This document shows positions 24,036 to 32,282 of a DNA stretch of 64,000 bases, in pieces. Position numbers and translations under genes: made by a program. Where the stretch lies: assembly GCA_036270655.1 (NCBI GenBank), contig DATBCD010000048.1, positions 22,290-86,289 on the forward strand. Reading direction: 5' to 3'. The notes under the pieces were generated by a model. The model was not told the DNA's origin, did no database searches, and was given only the letters and a program-made list of their open reading frames with translations. The first letter of the stretch is position 1. Every line of letters starts with the position of its first letter. This DNA is from VBCK01 sp036270655 (GTDB lineage Bacteria > Pseudomonadota > Gammaproteobacteria > Burkholderiales > Burkholderiaceae_F).

Positions 24036-26210
24036 TCAGCCGGACCACAGCGCCCTGAGCGCCTGAACGGGCCTGCTCTTGACGATTCCCAGCAGGTTGT
24101 TGAACTGGTCGGTCCAGACGCCGACCCTCGGCTCGAGGCTGAGCGCCTCGACCCGGCCGGAAAATGGGGCCTTCTCGAAAGCGTCCGGCCGCGCCGCGAT
24201 CAGCACCCAGTCGGAGCTGGAGGCGCGGCTGGTCTCCTCATCCGGATCGTCGCGCACCAGTTGAGCATTCAAGCCCAGATCGGCCGCCAGGTTGGCCAGC
24301 ACGGGTTTCAGATCGAGAAACCGGTTCGATATATGCACCGCGATGATGCCGCCGTCGGCGACGCACCGCGTGTACAGCTGGATCGCCTGCTTCGTCAGCA
24401 GGTGCGCGGGGATCGAGTCGCTGGAAAACGCGTCCACCGCCAGCACGTCGAAGCGCGGCGCCTCGCCCCGCTCGACCTCCCGCTGCAGCGACAGCCGGGC
24501 GTCGCCGAGCGCGACCTGAACGGTCGCCGGCGTGGAGCTCAGGTACGTGAATTCGCGCCGCGCGATCGCGAGCACATCGGGATCGAGCTCGTAGAAGCGC
24601 ACCGTGTCGCCCGCCCGCCCGTAGGCGGAAAGAGTTCCTGCTCCCAGGCCGATCACGCCCAGTCGGATCGCGGAGCGGCGCTGCTGCGCCGCCTGAATCG
24701 ACAACCCGACCCCCGAGCTGCGCGCGTAGTACGTGCCGGGCTCCATCCGGTCGGCTGCCCGGGTGGCCTGCTCGCCATGCAGGATCACCCCGTGCAGCAG
24801 CCGGCGTACCTGGTGCTCGCCCTGGCCGACTTCGCGCACGCGCAGCGTTCCGTAGAAATTTCTCTGCATCAGGATCACGTCGGAGCGCAGGAAGCGTACG
24901 AAGGCCAGATCCCAGTAGGTGGTGGCCAGGGCGGCAGCGGCGGCCAGCGCGCCCAGGGTCCAGCGCCTGACCTTCGCCCTTCGGGCTTCGGCGGGCATGC
25001 CCTCCGGTGCGCCGGCAGGCGCGAAGGAGGGGATCCAGGCGGCCAGCATCGCCGCGGCACACACGGCCCACAGCGCGAGCGGGAATTCGTAAACGCTGTG
25101 AAACACGCGCGGCGCAATCAGGCCCGCGCAGATCCCGCCCAGTGCGCCACCCAGCGCAATCATCAGGTAAAAGCGGGTCAGGTCGGCCGCGGCCGGGCGT
25201 CGGGCGGCCAGCTCGCCATGACAGAACAGGCAGGTCACGAGCACGCCGACGCAGTACAGCGGCACCGCCAGCGAGACGTCGAGCACGCCGCTGGACGCCG
25301 AAAGCCCCAGCGCCATCAGCATCGCTCCGGCCAACGCCGCCGGAATGCCCCAGCCCGGGCTGTACCAGCCGCGGCCGGCGCGCCCTTCGAACGCCAGCAC
25401 GAAGCTCAGCAGGTACAGGACCAGCGGCGCCAGCCAGAGGAACGGCACCGAGGCGACGTTCTGCGAGATGTGCGCAGTGGCCCCCAGCAGGATCACGACG
25501 CCCAGTGCCGACAGGCCCAGCCATGTCCCCTCCTTCGCGCCTGGCGGCGCACCGGAGGGCAGGCCCTCCTTCCCACTTGCGGCCTCAGAGGACTTGTCCT
25601 GCGTAGCTCCGGGCGCGTCAGCGCCCGGAGCTAAGGAGGACGCCAGCCAGGCTGCGCTCGAGCAGGCCAGCGCGAACACCGCGTAGGCCGCGCTCCAGCC
25701 CAGCGCCTGGGCGTGTGAGCCCGCGTTGGGCTCGATCAGCAGCGGAAACGCGACCAGGCCCGCCAGCGAGCCCGCGTTGGACAGCGCGAACAGCCGGTAC
25801 ACCGAACGCGTTGGCCAGCGCCGTGCGAGCCAGGACTGCAGCAGCGGGCCGGTCGAGGCGAGCAGGAAATAAGGCAGGCCGATGGTCGCTGCCAGCAGCA
25901 CCAGGATCGCGGCGGCCGCGTCCTGCCCCCCGGAGGGCTTGAAGCGCTCCGCGGCCACGATCGGCAGGCACAACAAGCTCGCCGCCAGCAGCGTCGTGTG
26001 CACCGCCCACTGGCGGCGGGGTGAAAGCCGCCGCGTCAGCCAGTGCGCGTAGCCGTACCCCGTCAGCAGCACGGTCTGGAAGAAGACCATGCACGTGGTC
26101 CAGACCCCCGCGCCGCCTCCGAACCACGGCAGGATCTGCTTGGCGATGATCGGTTGAACCAGGAACAGCAGCAGCGCGGCGAGCGCGATCGAGGCAGCGT
26201 AAAGCGGCAT
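24036..26210 (-). CDS. Fused membrane/spermidine synthase-like protein
   Basis: A 724-residue protein with about ten membrane helices in residues 1-430 and a C-terminal cytosolic Rossmann domain of the spermidine synthase type (about 450-680). The latter shows IRLGVIGLGAGTLSAYGR, the acidic ribose-binding FYELDPDVLAIA and VALGDARLSLQ, followed by the FDVLAVDAFSSDSIPAHLLT block. This matches the 'fused MFS/spermidine synthase' family; its substrate is unknown, and it need not make spermidine. Two loops, about residues 191-225 and 391-408, are encoded by palindromic elements related to the one in dsbD. The start ATG at 26210 opens directly into the first helix. Confidence 0.88.
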   Translation of the reverse strand: MPLYAASIALAALLLFLVQPIIAKQILPWFGGGAGVWTTCMVFFQTVLLTGYGYAHWLTRRLSPRRQWAVHTTLLAASLLCLPIVAAERFKPSGGQDAAAAILVLLAATIGLPYFLLASTGPLLQSWLARRWPTRSVYRLFALSNAGSLAGLVAFPLLIEPNAGSHAQALGWSAAYAVFALACSSAAWLASSLAPGADAPGATQDKSSEAASGKEGLPSGAPPGAKEGTWLGLSALGVVILLGATAHISQNVASVPFLWLAPLVLYLLSFVLAFEGRAGRGWYSPGWGIPAALAGAMLMALGLSASSGVLDVSLAVPLYCVGVLVTCLFCHGELAARRPAAADLTRFYLMIALGGALGGICAGLIAPRVFHSVYEFPLALWAVCAAAMLAAWIPSFAPAGAPEGMPAEARRAKVRRWTLGALAAAAALATTYWDLAFVRFLRSDVILMQRNFYGTLRVREVGQGEHQVRRLLHGVILHGEQATRAADRMEPGTYYARSSGVGLSIQAAQQRRSAIRLGVIGLGAGTLSAYGRAGDTVRFYELDPDVLAIARREFTYLSSTPATVQVALGDARLSLQREVERGEAPRFDVLAVDAFSSDSIPAHLLTKQAIQLYTRCVADGGIIAVHISNRFLDLKPVLANLAADLGLNAQLVRDDPDEETSRASSSDWVLIAARPDAFEKAPFSGRVEALSLEPRVGVWTDQFNNLLGIVKSRPVQALRALWSG
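24988..25036. repeat. Partial copy of the coding palindromic element
   Basis: Read on the minus strand it runs CCTTCGCGCCTGCCGGCGCA, then CCGGAGGGCATGCCC, closely matching the arm sequence in dsbD. It is in frame and encodes SFAPAGAPEGMPAEA in a loop between the last membrane helices. Confidence 0.8.
25536..25640. repeat. Copy of the coding palindromic element with perfect hairpin
   Basis: It begins CTTCGCGCCTGGCGGCGCAC-CGGAGGGCAGGCCC, the dsbD-type arm, and ends with a perfect 12-bp hairpin AGCTCCGGGCGC (25605-25616) / GCGCCCGGAGCT (25621-25632) with loop GTCA. The whole stretch is in frame on the minus strand and encodes an Ala/Gly/Pro-rich loop. Confidence 0.85.
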
Positions 26211-26321
26211 GAAGGACGCAATTCTCGCACGGGGCCGATCGCCGCAACTGGCACGCGGATCCCGCTCTTAATCGCCGCTTCACGCCGCCGCCGGCGATTA
26301 CCGTAGGGACGATGGCGCGAC
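26211..26321. promoter_or_regulatory. Divergent promoter gap
   Basis: This 111-bp gap lies between the minus-strand membrane/spermidine synthase-like gene and the plus-strand EAL-HDOD-like gene and must hold both promoters. I see no clear -35/-10 pair or operator. Confidence 0.35.
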
Positions 26322-27614
26322 GTGTGTCGCGCCCGACCAGGGTGTTTGCAGGACGTGCGATTGTTCGAATTCGCAGATCGCAACCCGACCCGGGATCGTG
26401 CCCCCGATCCGGCGGCGCTGAGCGCGATCGGCCCGGGCTGGCGCATGCTGGTCGGTCGCGACCGGCGTCCGATGGGCGTCCGCCTGACCCTGAACGGGAC
26501 CCGTGCGCAGGCCGAAGCGCCGCCGCTGAGCGCGCTGCTGGACGGCGTGCTGGCGGGCCTGACGTCCGAATCCGACGGTCGCCCGGTGTTTCCGCACGGG
26601 CTGATCGTGCTGTCGCCGCGAGGCGTCGACATCGATCAGGCCATGTCCGGATGGCGTGCTCCCCGTAACGTGCTGCTCGAGTTCGGCCAGGGTGACCTGG
26701 ACGACGAGCGCTGGCTGCGCCGGCTGTTCGAGATTCAGAAACAGGGGGTGCGCATTGCGCTGAGGCTGGATCAGCCGATTGCGCCGCCGCCGGAGCGGCT
26801 GTCGTATTTCCAATACGTGGTGGCGCCATCGCGCCAGGTGCTGCCACCGGCGATCGATTCGAGCAATGTTTCGATACTGACGCTGGACGATTCGACGCAC
26901 GAGGACATCGACGCAGGGTTTGCGGCGGGCGTGCATGCGACGGCGGGGTGGCCGCTGGCGCCGGTCAGGCGGGCCGAGCCCAGCGGGCTGACCCCGGCGC
27001 AGACCGCGGTGTTCGAGCTGATCCGGCTGGTGCAGGCCGACGCCGAGGTGCGCGTGCTGGAGCGGGTGTTCCGGGCCGAGCCGCTGCTCGCGTACCTGCT
27101 GCTGACGCTCGCCAACAGCGCGGCGTTCCGCCGTTCGACGCCGGTGTCGTCGCTCAGTCATGCGATCTCGCTGCTGGGCTACCAGAGACTGATCAAATGG
27201 CTCGTACTGCTGCTGGCGATCGCCGGCAAGGAGCCGGGCGCCGCGCCACTGGTCTACGTGGCGGTGGTGCGGGGCCATCTGCTGGAAAACCTGTGCGCCG
27301 CCGGCAGGCGCTCGCGGGGCGAACGCGACGACGCCTTCATCGTCGGGACCTTCTCGCTGCTGGATGCGATCACGGGCCAGCCGCTGCGCGACCTGCTGCA
27401 GGACGTCCACCTGTCGGACCCGATCGTCGATGCGCTGCTCGCGGGCACCGGTCCTTACGCGCCGCTGCTCGAAATCGCGCGCGGATTCGAAGCGGCCGAC
27501 CCCCTCGCCCTGGTGCGGACCAGAGCGGGGCTGAACGTCGATGCGGCCGATGCGAATTGGGCCCTGTTGCAGGCCCTCGCCACGGCCGATTGCCTGCAGT
27601 CGCTGATCCGGTGA
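26322..27614 (+). CDS. EAL-HDOD-type signalling protein with degenerate EAL
   Basis: A 430-residue soluble protein. The N-terminal half (to about residue 215) has EAL-like strand/helix order, but the EAL and other catalytic acidic motifs are absent, so c-di-GMP hydrolysis is not expected. The C-terminal half is an HDOD domain: LIRLVQADAEVRVLERVFRAEPLLAYLLLTLANSAAFRR...VSSLSHAISLLGYQRLIKWLVLLL. This is the YuxH-like architecture found in two-component and motility control in betaproteobacteria. The start is uncertain: GTG 26322 is used here, and GTG 26355 (VRLFEFADRN) fits the family opening better. Confidence 0.8.
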   Translation: MCRARPGCLQDVRLFEFADRNPTRDRAPDPAALSAIGPGWRMLVGRDRRPMGVRLTLNGTRAQAEAPPLSALLDGVLAGLTSESDGRPVFPHGLIVLSPRGVDIDQAMSGWRAPRNVLLEFGQGDLDDERWLRRLFEIQKQGVRIALRLDQPIAPPPERLSYFQYVVAPSRQVLPPAIDSSNVSILTLDDSTHEDIDAGFAAGVHATAGWPLAPVRRAEPSGLTPAQTAVFELIRLVQADAEVRVLERVFRAEPLLAYLLLTLANSAAFRRSTPVSSLSHAISLLGYQRLIKWLVLLLAIAGKEPGAAPLVYVAVVRGHLLENLCAAGRRSRGERDDAFIVGTFSLLDAITGQPLRDLLQDVHLSDPIVDALLAGTGPYAPLLEIARGFEAADPLALVRTRAGLNVDAADANWALLQALATADCLQSLIR

Positions 27615-27686
27615 TCTGACTGCGGGCGCGCTGCTCGCAATGCGACCTTGGCATAATCGGGCAGGACCTCATTTCGGAAGCTGCCC

Positions 27687-27920
27687 GTGAGCAAGACCAA
27701 GTCGATTCAGTCGGCCGCACCGACGTGGCGCCAGACGGATGGCGCGCCGGTGTCCTGCGTCGAGAAGATCAAGGTTCTGAACGAGAACTACGCGGAGCTG
27801 CGCCAGATCGCGCAGGATGCGCTCGAAGACGCGCTGCTGTTGGGGTGCAGCGAGGAGCAGATTCGCGAGGCGCTGCACGCTCTGGTCGACGAGCTGTCGA
27901 ACCCGTACCCGCCGGGCTGA
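27687..27920 (+). CDS. Small conserved acidic helical protein
   Basis: A 77-residue protein with a flexible N terminus and a predicted helical core (VEKIKVLNENYAELRQIAQDALEDALLLGCSEEQIREALHALVDELSNPY). I recall similar short proteins in Burkholderiales but know no function. The GTG start has GGAAG six bases upstream. It converges on the XRE regulator gene with the two stops one base apart. The regular hydrophobic heptads argue that it is a real gene. Confidence 0.72.
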   Translation: MSKTKSIQSAAPTWRQTDGAPVSCVEKIKVLNENYAELRQIAQDALEDALLLGCSEEQIREALHALVDELSNPYPPG

Positions 27921-27921
27921 T

Positions 27922-28710
27922 TCAGAGGTCCTGCGGACGCGGTTTGCGCGGCGGTCCGGTGCGCCGGCGCGGCGTCGGCGTCGCGATCGGCGGTGGTGCC
28001 TCGAATTTGCGCGTCGGGCGCCGCAACGGAAACTGCGAAGGAGCCAGCAGGTAGCGCTCCGCGTGGGCTGCCCACAACTCGTCGACCGACCCGAATCGGC
28101 CGGGAAGCGCAACGAAAAGGCTCAGGCCGAACTGCTGGCAGACACGCGCCACGTTGCGCAGCAGGCCGCGGCCGCGTTCGACCGAGGTCACCGTGTCGAT
28201 CGATACGCCGATCTGGTGAGCCAGCGCGGCCATGCTCAGGCCGCGTACGCGCCGGCAGTCCTGCAGCGAGGACTGCCTGGACGGAGCCAGGCGCGGTCCG
28301 CCATCGTCGTGCGCTGCGCCGATCAGCACGCGCGCGATCGAGGGGTCTTCGGACCCGACGTCTTCGCTGCGAACGGCAGCCACCAGGCTGACCCCGAGGC
28401 TGCGCAGCAGGCGCAGCCACGTATCCAGGCGGACAGCCATGGGCTGCTCGAACGCGTGCTTGACGTTGTTGAATTCGACTCCGCTGTCCAGACTCAAGCG
28501 GTATGCGCAGGGCGGCTGCACCAGCGGCATCCGCTGCACGAATTCCTCGAGCGTCATCACGTACAGCCGAGGATGACTCGATTCGACAACGTCGGGCTCG
28601 TTGTCCGTCTGGGACGGAGCCGTCGTTACGACGTCCGCTCGTTGCATCGCCTCGAGTCCACTTCTTCTGAGCTGTTGCCGCGCGATGCCGGACCCTCCAG
28701 CCCGTCGCAT
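27922..28710 (-). CDS. XRE-type helix-turn-helix regulator
   Basis: A 262-residue protein with an XRE/Cro helix-turn-helix near residues 152-205 (LQDCRRVRGLSMAALAHQIGVSIDTVTSVERGRG followed by a scaffold helix and GLSLFVAL strand). A second, weaker copy of the later part of this unit lies near residues 78-112 (FNNVKHAFEQPMAVRLDTWLRLL then GVSLVAAV), so the protein may contain two HTH modules. The C-terminal 60 residues are Arg/Pro-rich. AAGGG precedes ATG 28710; an internal ATG at 28647 is possible. The targets are unknown. Confidence 0.75.
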   Translation of the reverse strand: MRRAGGSGIARQQLRRSGLEAMQRADVVTTAPSQTDNEPDVVESSHPRLYVMTLEEFVQRMPLVQPPCAYRLSLDSGVEFNNVKHAFEQPMAVRLDTWLRLLRSLGVSLVAAVRSEDVGSEDPSIARVLIGAAHDDGGPRLAPSRQSSLQDCRRVRGLSMAALAHQIGVSIDTVTSVERGRGLLRNVARVCQQFGLSLFVALPGRFGSVDELWAAHAERYLLAPSQFPLRRPTRKFEAPPPIATPTPRRRTGPPRKPRPQDL

Positions 28711-28870
28711 CCCGACCCTTCTCTGCGTACGCGTTAGCCGATTCGGATGATGCGCCAGATAACGCGATCACGCATCACGCATCGCTGCGTCCCCCATTCT
28801 CACGCTTCCGGAACGCCCGCGCAATGGGATCTAACCCGCGTATGGGCGGGGGTCAAAATACGGGTGACGC

Positions 28871-29012
28871 GGCTTTTTTCTTGTCGGGTTTGGCCGCGGT
28901 TTTACGTCTAACGGGCTTTTGTATGGGCTTTACCCTGCGGCGGACTGCGACTCAGACAGCGCGCCCCGCGGGTTTCTTCTTGTCGGGTTTGACTGCGGTT
29001 TTACGTCTTACC
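28871..29012. repeat. Direct repeat of the topB tail sequence
   Basis: Two nearly identical segments of about 38 bp, 28879-28909 and 28977-29007 (core CTTGTCGGGTTT, then GCGGTTTTACGTCT), lie about 98 bp apart. One is inside the annotated topB tail and the other beyond its stop. On the minus strand both encode VRRKTA-x-KPDKKK in the same frame. Confidence 0.88.
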
Positions 29013-31669
29013 GCCTTTCGTGCTGCGGGTTTGGTTGCTGTCCCCGCACTTCGCGCGGTGCTCACGGCCGACTTGGCCGGTTTCTTGGCGGCGCGAACGG
29101 GCTTGGCAGGCGTTTGCGCTGTTTGCGCGGGCTGCTCCGGTGGCGCGCTGTCGGCCTGCTTGGCTGCACGAGGCGGTCGTGGCTCGAATTCGAACCCGGT
29201 CGTGCCGTCGGGTTTGCGCACCAGGCGCGCGGCGAACTTGCGGCGGGTCCGATTCGAAACGAAGTCGCGCAGCAGATCGGTGCGACCCTCGGCGAGCAGC
29301 TTGCGCATCTGCTCGGGCTGTATGGTCTGCTGCAGGATCACGCGGCCGGAACGAAAATCACAGGTCTTGCCGGGACCGACGGCGTTTTCGCACACGTAGG
29401 CCATCGGCAGCTCGAATACGCGCCCGCCGCATTTCGGGCACGTGCCCAGGGGCGTCTGCTCGCTGAAGTCGGGAGCCTGCGCCGACTCGTCGTCGGACCC
29501 ATCGGCGTTGCCGAAATCGAACTCGAGCTTGAACTCGGGGGAGATCTTAAGCACGGCGGCAAAGGGCCGACCCATCTTGCTTCGGAAACCGGTCAACGGC
29601 CCGATCTTGCGATCGCGCAGCAGTTGCTCGACTTCTTCGTATTCGAAAGTGCGGCTGGCCGGGTGCTTGGGCAGCGAAAAATCGCACTTGGTGCAGGCGA
29701 AGCGCCGGTAGTTCTCCTGAACGGTGCCGCCGCATTTCGGGCACGGGGTCTTCAGCGTCGCGTAGTCTCCCGGTACCGTGTCCGATTGATAGCTCTTGGC
29801 ACGCTCGACGATCTTGCGCGCGATCTGGGCGATCTCGCGCATGAACGTGGACCTTTTCAGGGCGCCGCGCTCCATCTGAGCCAGCTTATGCTCCCACTCC
29901 CCGGTCAGCTCCGGCGCCGTGAGCTCGTCGACCCCCAACCCGCGCAGCAGCGTGAGCAACTGGAACGCCTTGGCGGTCGGGTGCAGGTCGCGCCCGTCGC
30001 GCACCAGGTACCGTTCGGTGATCAGCCCTTCGATGATCGCCGCGCGCGTGGCGGGCGTGCCCAGGCCCTTGCCGGCCATCGCCGCGCGCAGCTCCTCGTC
30101 GTCGACCAGCTTGCCGGCACCCTCCATCGCCGACAGCAGGGTCGCCTCCGTGTAACGCGCCGGGGGGCGCGTCTGCAGCGCGGCGGCCTCGATCGAGACC
30201 GTCTGGACCGTTTCGTCGGGCTTGACCGGCACCAGAGAGGTCTGTCCTTCCTGGGCTTCCCGCCCGTACACGCTCAGCCAGCCCGGCTCGACCAGGATGC
30301 GCCCGTCGGTCTTGAACGAGTGCTTTTTGACTTCGGTGATGCGCGTGGTGACCAGATACTCGGCCGCCGGGAAGAACACGGCCAGGAAGCGGCGCACCAC
30401 CAGGTCGTACAGCTTCAGCTCGACTTCGTTCAGGTGGCCCGGCTCCTGCAACGTCGGCACGATGGCGAAGTGGTCGGAAATCTTCGAGTTGTCGAAAATT
30501 CTGCGGTTCGGTTTGACCCAGCCCTGATCGAGCACGCGTCGCGCGTGCGGAGCGAACGGCTGCAGCAACGGCGCGTCGACCCGGGTCCTGGCTTTCGCGC
30601 CTGCCTTGCCCCCGGCCAGCATCTGCATCGTCTTGGTGACCACAGCCAGGTAATCCTCGGGCAGCGCGCGCGAGTCGGTTCTCGGATAGGTCAGCACCTT
30701 GTGCCGCTCGTACAGCGCCTGCGCCAGCGACAGCGTCGTCTTGGCCGAGAAGCCGAACCGCGAATTGGCCTCCCGCTGCAGCGAGGTCAGATCGAACAGC
30801 AGGGGCGACAGCTGCGTGCTCGGCTTGGACTCCTCGCTGACCTTGCCCGGCTGGCCGGCGCACGCAGCCACGATGTCCCGTGCCTGCCGCTCGTTCCACA
30901 GGCGCTCGGCGCGCGCCTCGGGATCGTCGTCGTTGCGCTTGAAGCCCGGATCGAACCAGCGTCCCTCGTAGGTGCCGGCTTCGCAGGCGAAGTTGGCCCG
31001 CACCTCCCAGTAATCGCGCGCGACGAACTTGCGGATCTGCTCCTCGCGTTCGACCACGATGGTCAGCGTCGGCGTCTGCACGCGGCCTACCGTCGTCAGG
31101 AAGAAGCCGCCGTCGCGGCTGTTGAACGCGGTCATCGCGCGGGTGCCGTTGATCCCGACCAGCCAGTCGGCTTCCGACCGGCAGCGCGCCGCATCCGCCA
31201 GCGGCTGCATCTGGCTGTCGCTGCGCAGCCCGGAGAAGGCCTCGCGAATCGACGCCGGCGTCATCGACTGCAGCCAGAGCCGGGAGATCGGCTGCCGCGC
31301 TTCGGCATGCTGGACGATGTAGCGGAAGATCAGTTCGCCTTCGCGACCCGCGTCACACGCGTTGATCAGCTGCCCGATGTCCTTGCGCTTGATCAGCTTC
31401 TCGAGCAGCTTCAGCCGGGTGTGGGATTTCTCGATCGGTCGCAGGTCGAAATGGGGCGGGATCACCGGCAGGTGCGCGAAGCTCCATTTTCCGCGTTTGA
31501 CCTCGTACTCCTCGGGCTCGTGCAGCTCCAGCAGGTGGCCGACCGCGGACGACAGCACGTATTCGTCGTTCTCGAAATAGTCGGATGCCTTTTCAAAGCC
31601 GCCCAGCGCCCGCGCGATGTCGGCGGCCACCGAAGGCTTCTCGGCGATGATCAAGCTCTTTTTGGACAT
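28952..31669 (-). CDS. topB: DNA topoisomerase III with basic C-terminal tail
   Basis: A type IA topoisomerase of 905 residues. The TOPRIM domain has AEKPSVAADIA at the N terminus and DAGREGELIFRY. The catalytic tyrosine lies in VLTYPRTDSRALPEDY. Two C4 zinc-type modules follow (CPKCGG...CTKC and CPKCGG...C), and a topoisomerase C-terminal repeat (GPLTGFRSKMGRPFAAVLKI). The last 80 residues are Lys/Ala/Pro-rich, like a histone H1 tail. The TGA at 28954-28952 is followed in frame by 32 more codons that repeat the basic tail, up to a second TGA at 28855-28853. Next to smg and dprA, as in other betaproteobacteria. Confidence 0.95.
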   Translation of the reverse strand: MSKKSLIIAEKPSVAADIARALGGFEKASDYFENDEYVLSSAVGHLLELHEPEEYEVKRGKWSFAHLPVIPPHFDLRPIEKSHTRLKLLEKLIKRKDIGQLINACDAGREGELIFRYIVQHAEARQPISRLWLQSMTPASIREAFSGLRSDSQMQPLADAARCRSEADWLVGINGTRAMTAFNSRDGGFFLTTVGRVQTPTLTIVVEREEQIRKFVARDYWEVRANFACEAGTYEGRWFDPGFKRNDDDPEARAERLWNERQARDIVAACAGQPGKVSEESKPSTQLSPLLFDLTSLQREANSRFGFSAKTTLSLAQALYERHKVLTYPRTDSRALPEDYLAVVTKTMQMLAGGKAGAKARTRVDAPLLQPFAPHARRVLDQGWVKPNRRIFDNSKISDHFAIVPTLQEPGHLNEVELKLYDLVVRRFLAVFFPAAEYLVTTRITEVKKHSFKTDGRILVEPGWLSVYGREAQEGQTSLVPVKPDETVQTVSIEAAALQTRPPARYTEATLLSAMEGAGKLVDDEELRAAMAGKGLGTPATRAAIIEGLITERYLVRDGRDLHPTAKAFQLLTLLRGLGVDELTAPELTGEWEHKLAQMERGALKRSTFMREIAQIARKIVERAKSYQSDTVPGDYATLKTPCPKCGGTVQENYRRFACTKCDFSLPKHPASRTFEYEEVEQLLRDRKIGPLTGFRSKMGRPFAAVLKISPEFKLEFDFGNADGSDDESAQAPDFSEQTPLGTCPKCGGRVFELPMAYVCENAVGPGKTCDFRSGRVILQQTIQPEQMRKLLAEGRTDLLRDFVSNRTRRKFAARLVRKPDGTTGFEFEPRPPRAAKQADSAPPEQPAQTAQTPAKPVRAAKKPAKSAVSTARSAGTATKPAARKAVRRKTAVKPDKKKPAGRAV

Positions 31670-31775
31670 TGGACCAGGAGGTGTCGAAGCGGCATCAAAC
31701 CGGCGCCCCTTTTTCCAGGATAACCTACCAGCTTAAGGCAAGACGCCAGGGCCTGCGCGACGGCTGCCAGGAACC

Positions 31776-32234
31776 TCAATGCAGCGCCGGCCTCGGATCG
31801 TCGTCGAGCAGTTCCTGCAGCAGCAGCAGGTCGACATCGACCGACTGGCTCCACAGCACCATTAACACGATGATCTTCAGGCGCTCGAGCGTGATCGGCG
31901 TCTCGGCCAGCGCGGCGGCCCGCTCGATCACGATTTCGCGCTGCGTCGGGTTCAGCTGCCCGTCGCGATCGAGCGAAGCGATAAATCCGATCGCGGGGGC
32001 GCCGAGGCACGCGTACTCCTGGCTCGTGTAGACGCGAAACGTTCGCGGGTCGGCGTGTTGCGGCGCGCACGACGACAACGTGACGCTCGCCAGCCCATGC
32101 AACCAGACCATCGCGTCGGCTATCTCGTCCTCTTCGAAGCCGGCGTCGGCAAGTCGTCGGGTCAGCGCGTCGAAGTCGGGACAGGCCGACAGCGCGCTGT
32201 AGTTCTCGTAGAGAAAGACCAGCACGTCAAACAT
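31776..32234 (-). CDS. smg: Smg family protein (DUF494)
   Basis: A 152-residue acidic, helical protein of the Smg/DUF494 family: MFDVLVFLYENY, FDALTRRLADAGFEEDEIADAMVWLHGL, RVYTSQEYACLGAPAIGFIASLDRDGQLNPTQREIVIERA and LERLKIIVLMVLWSQ. The function is unknown; the gene is almost always next to dprA, as here. I chose the ATG at 32234, with GGAGAGG upstream; a start four codons earlier is also open. It sits between dprA (49 bp upstream) and topB on the same strand, probably one operon. Confidence 0.95.
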   Translation of the reverse strand: MFDVLVFLYENYSALSACPDFDALTRRLADAGFEEDEIADAMVWLHGLASVTLSSCAPQHADPRTFRVYTSQEYACLGAPAIGFIASLDRDGQLNPTQREIVIERAAALAETPITLERLKIIVLMVLWSQSVDVDLLLLQELLDDDPRPALH

Positions 32235-32282
32235 GGGCCTCTCCACTGTAACGCAGCCGGCAGCGCCGGCGCAATAGGAAGT

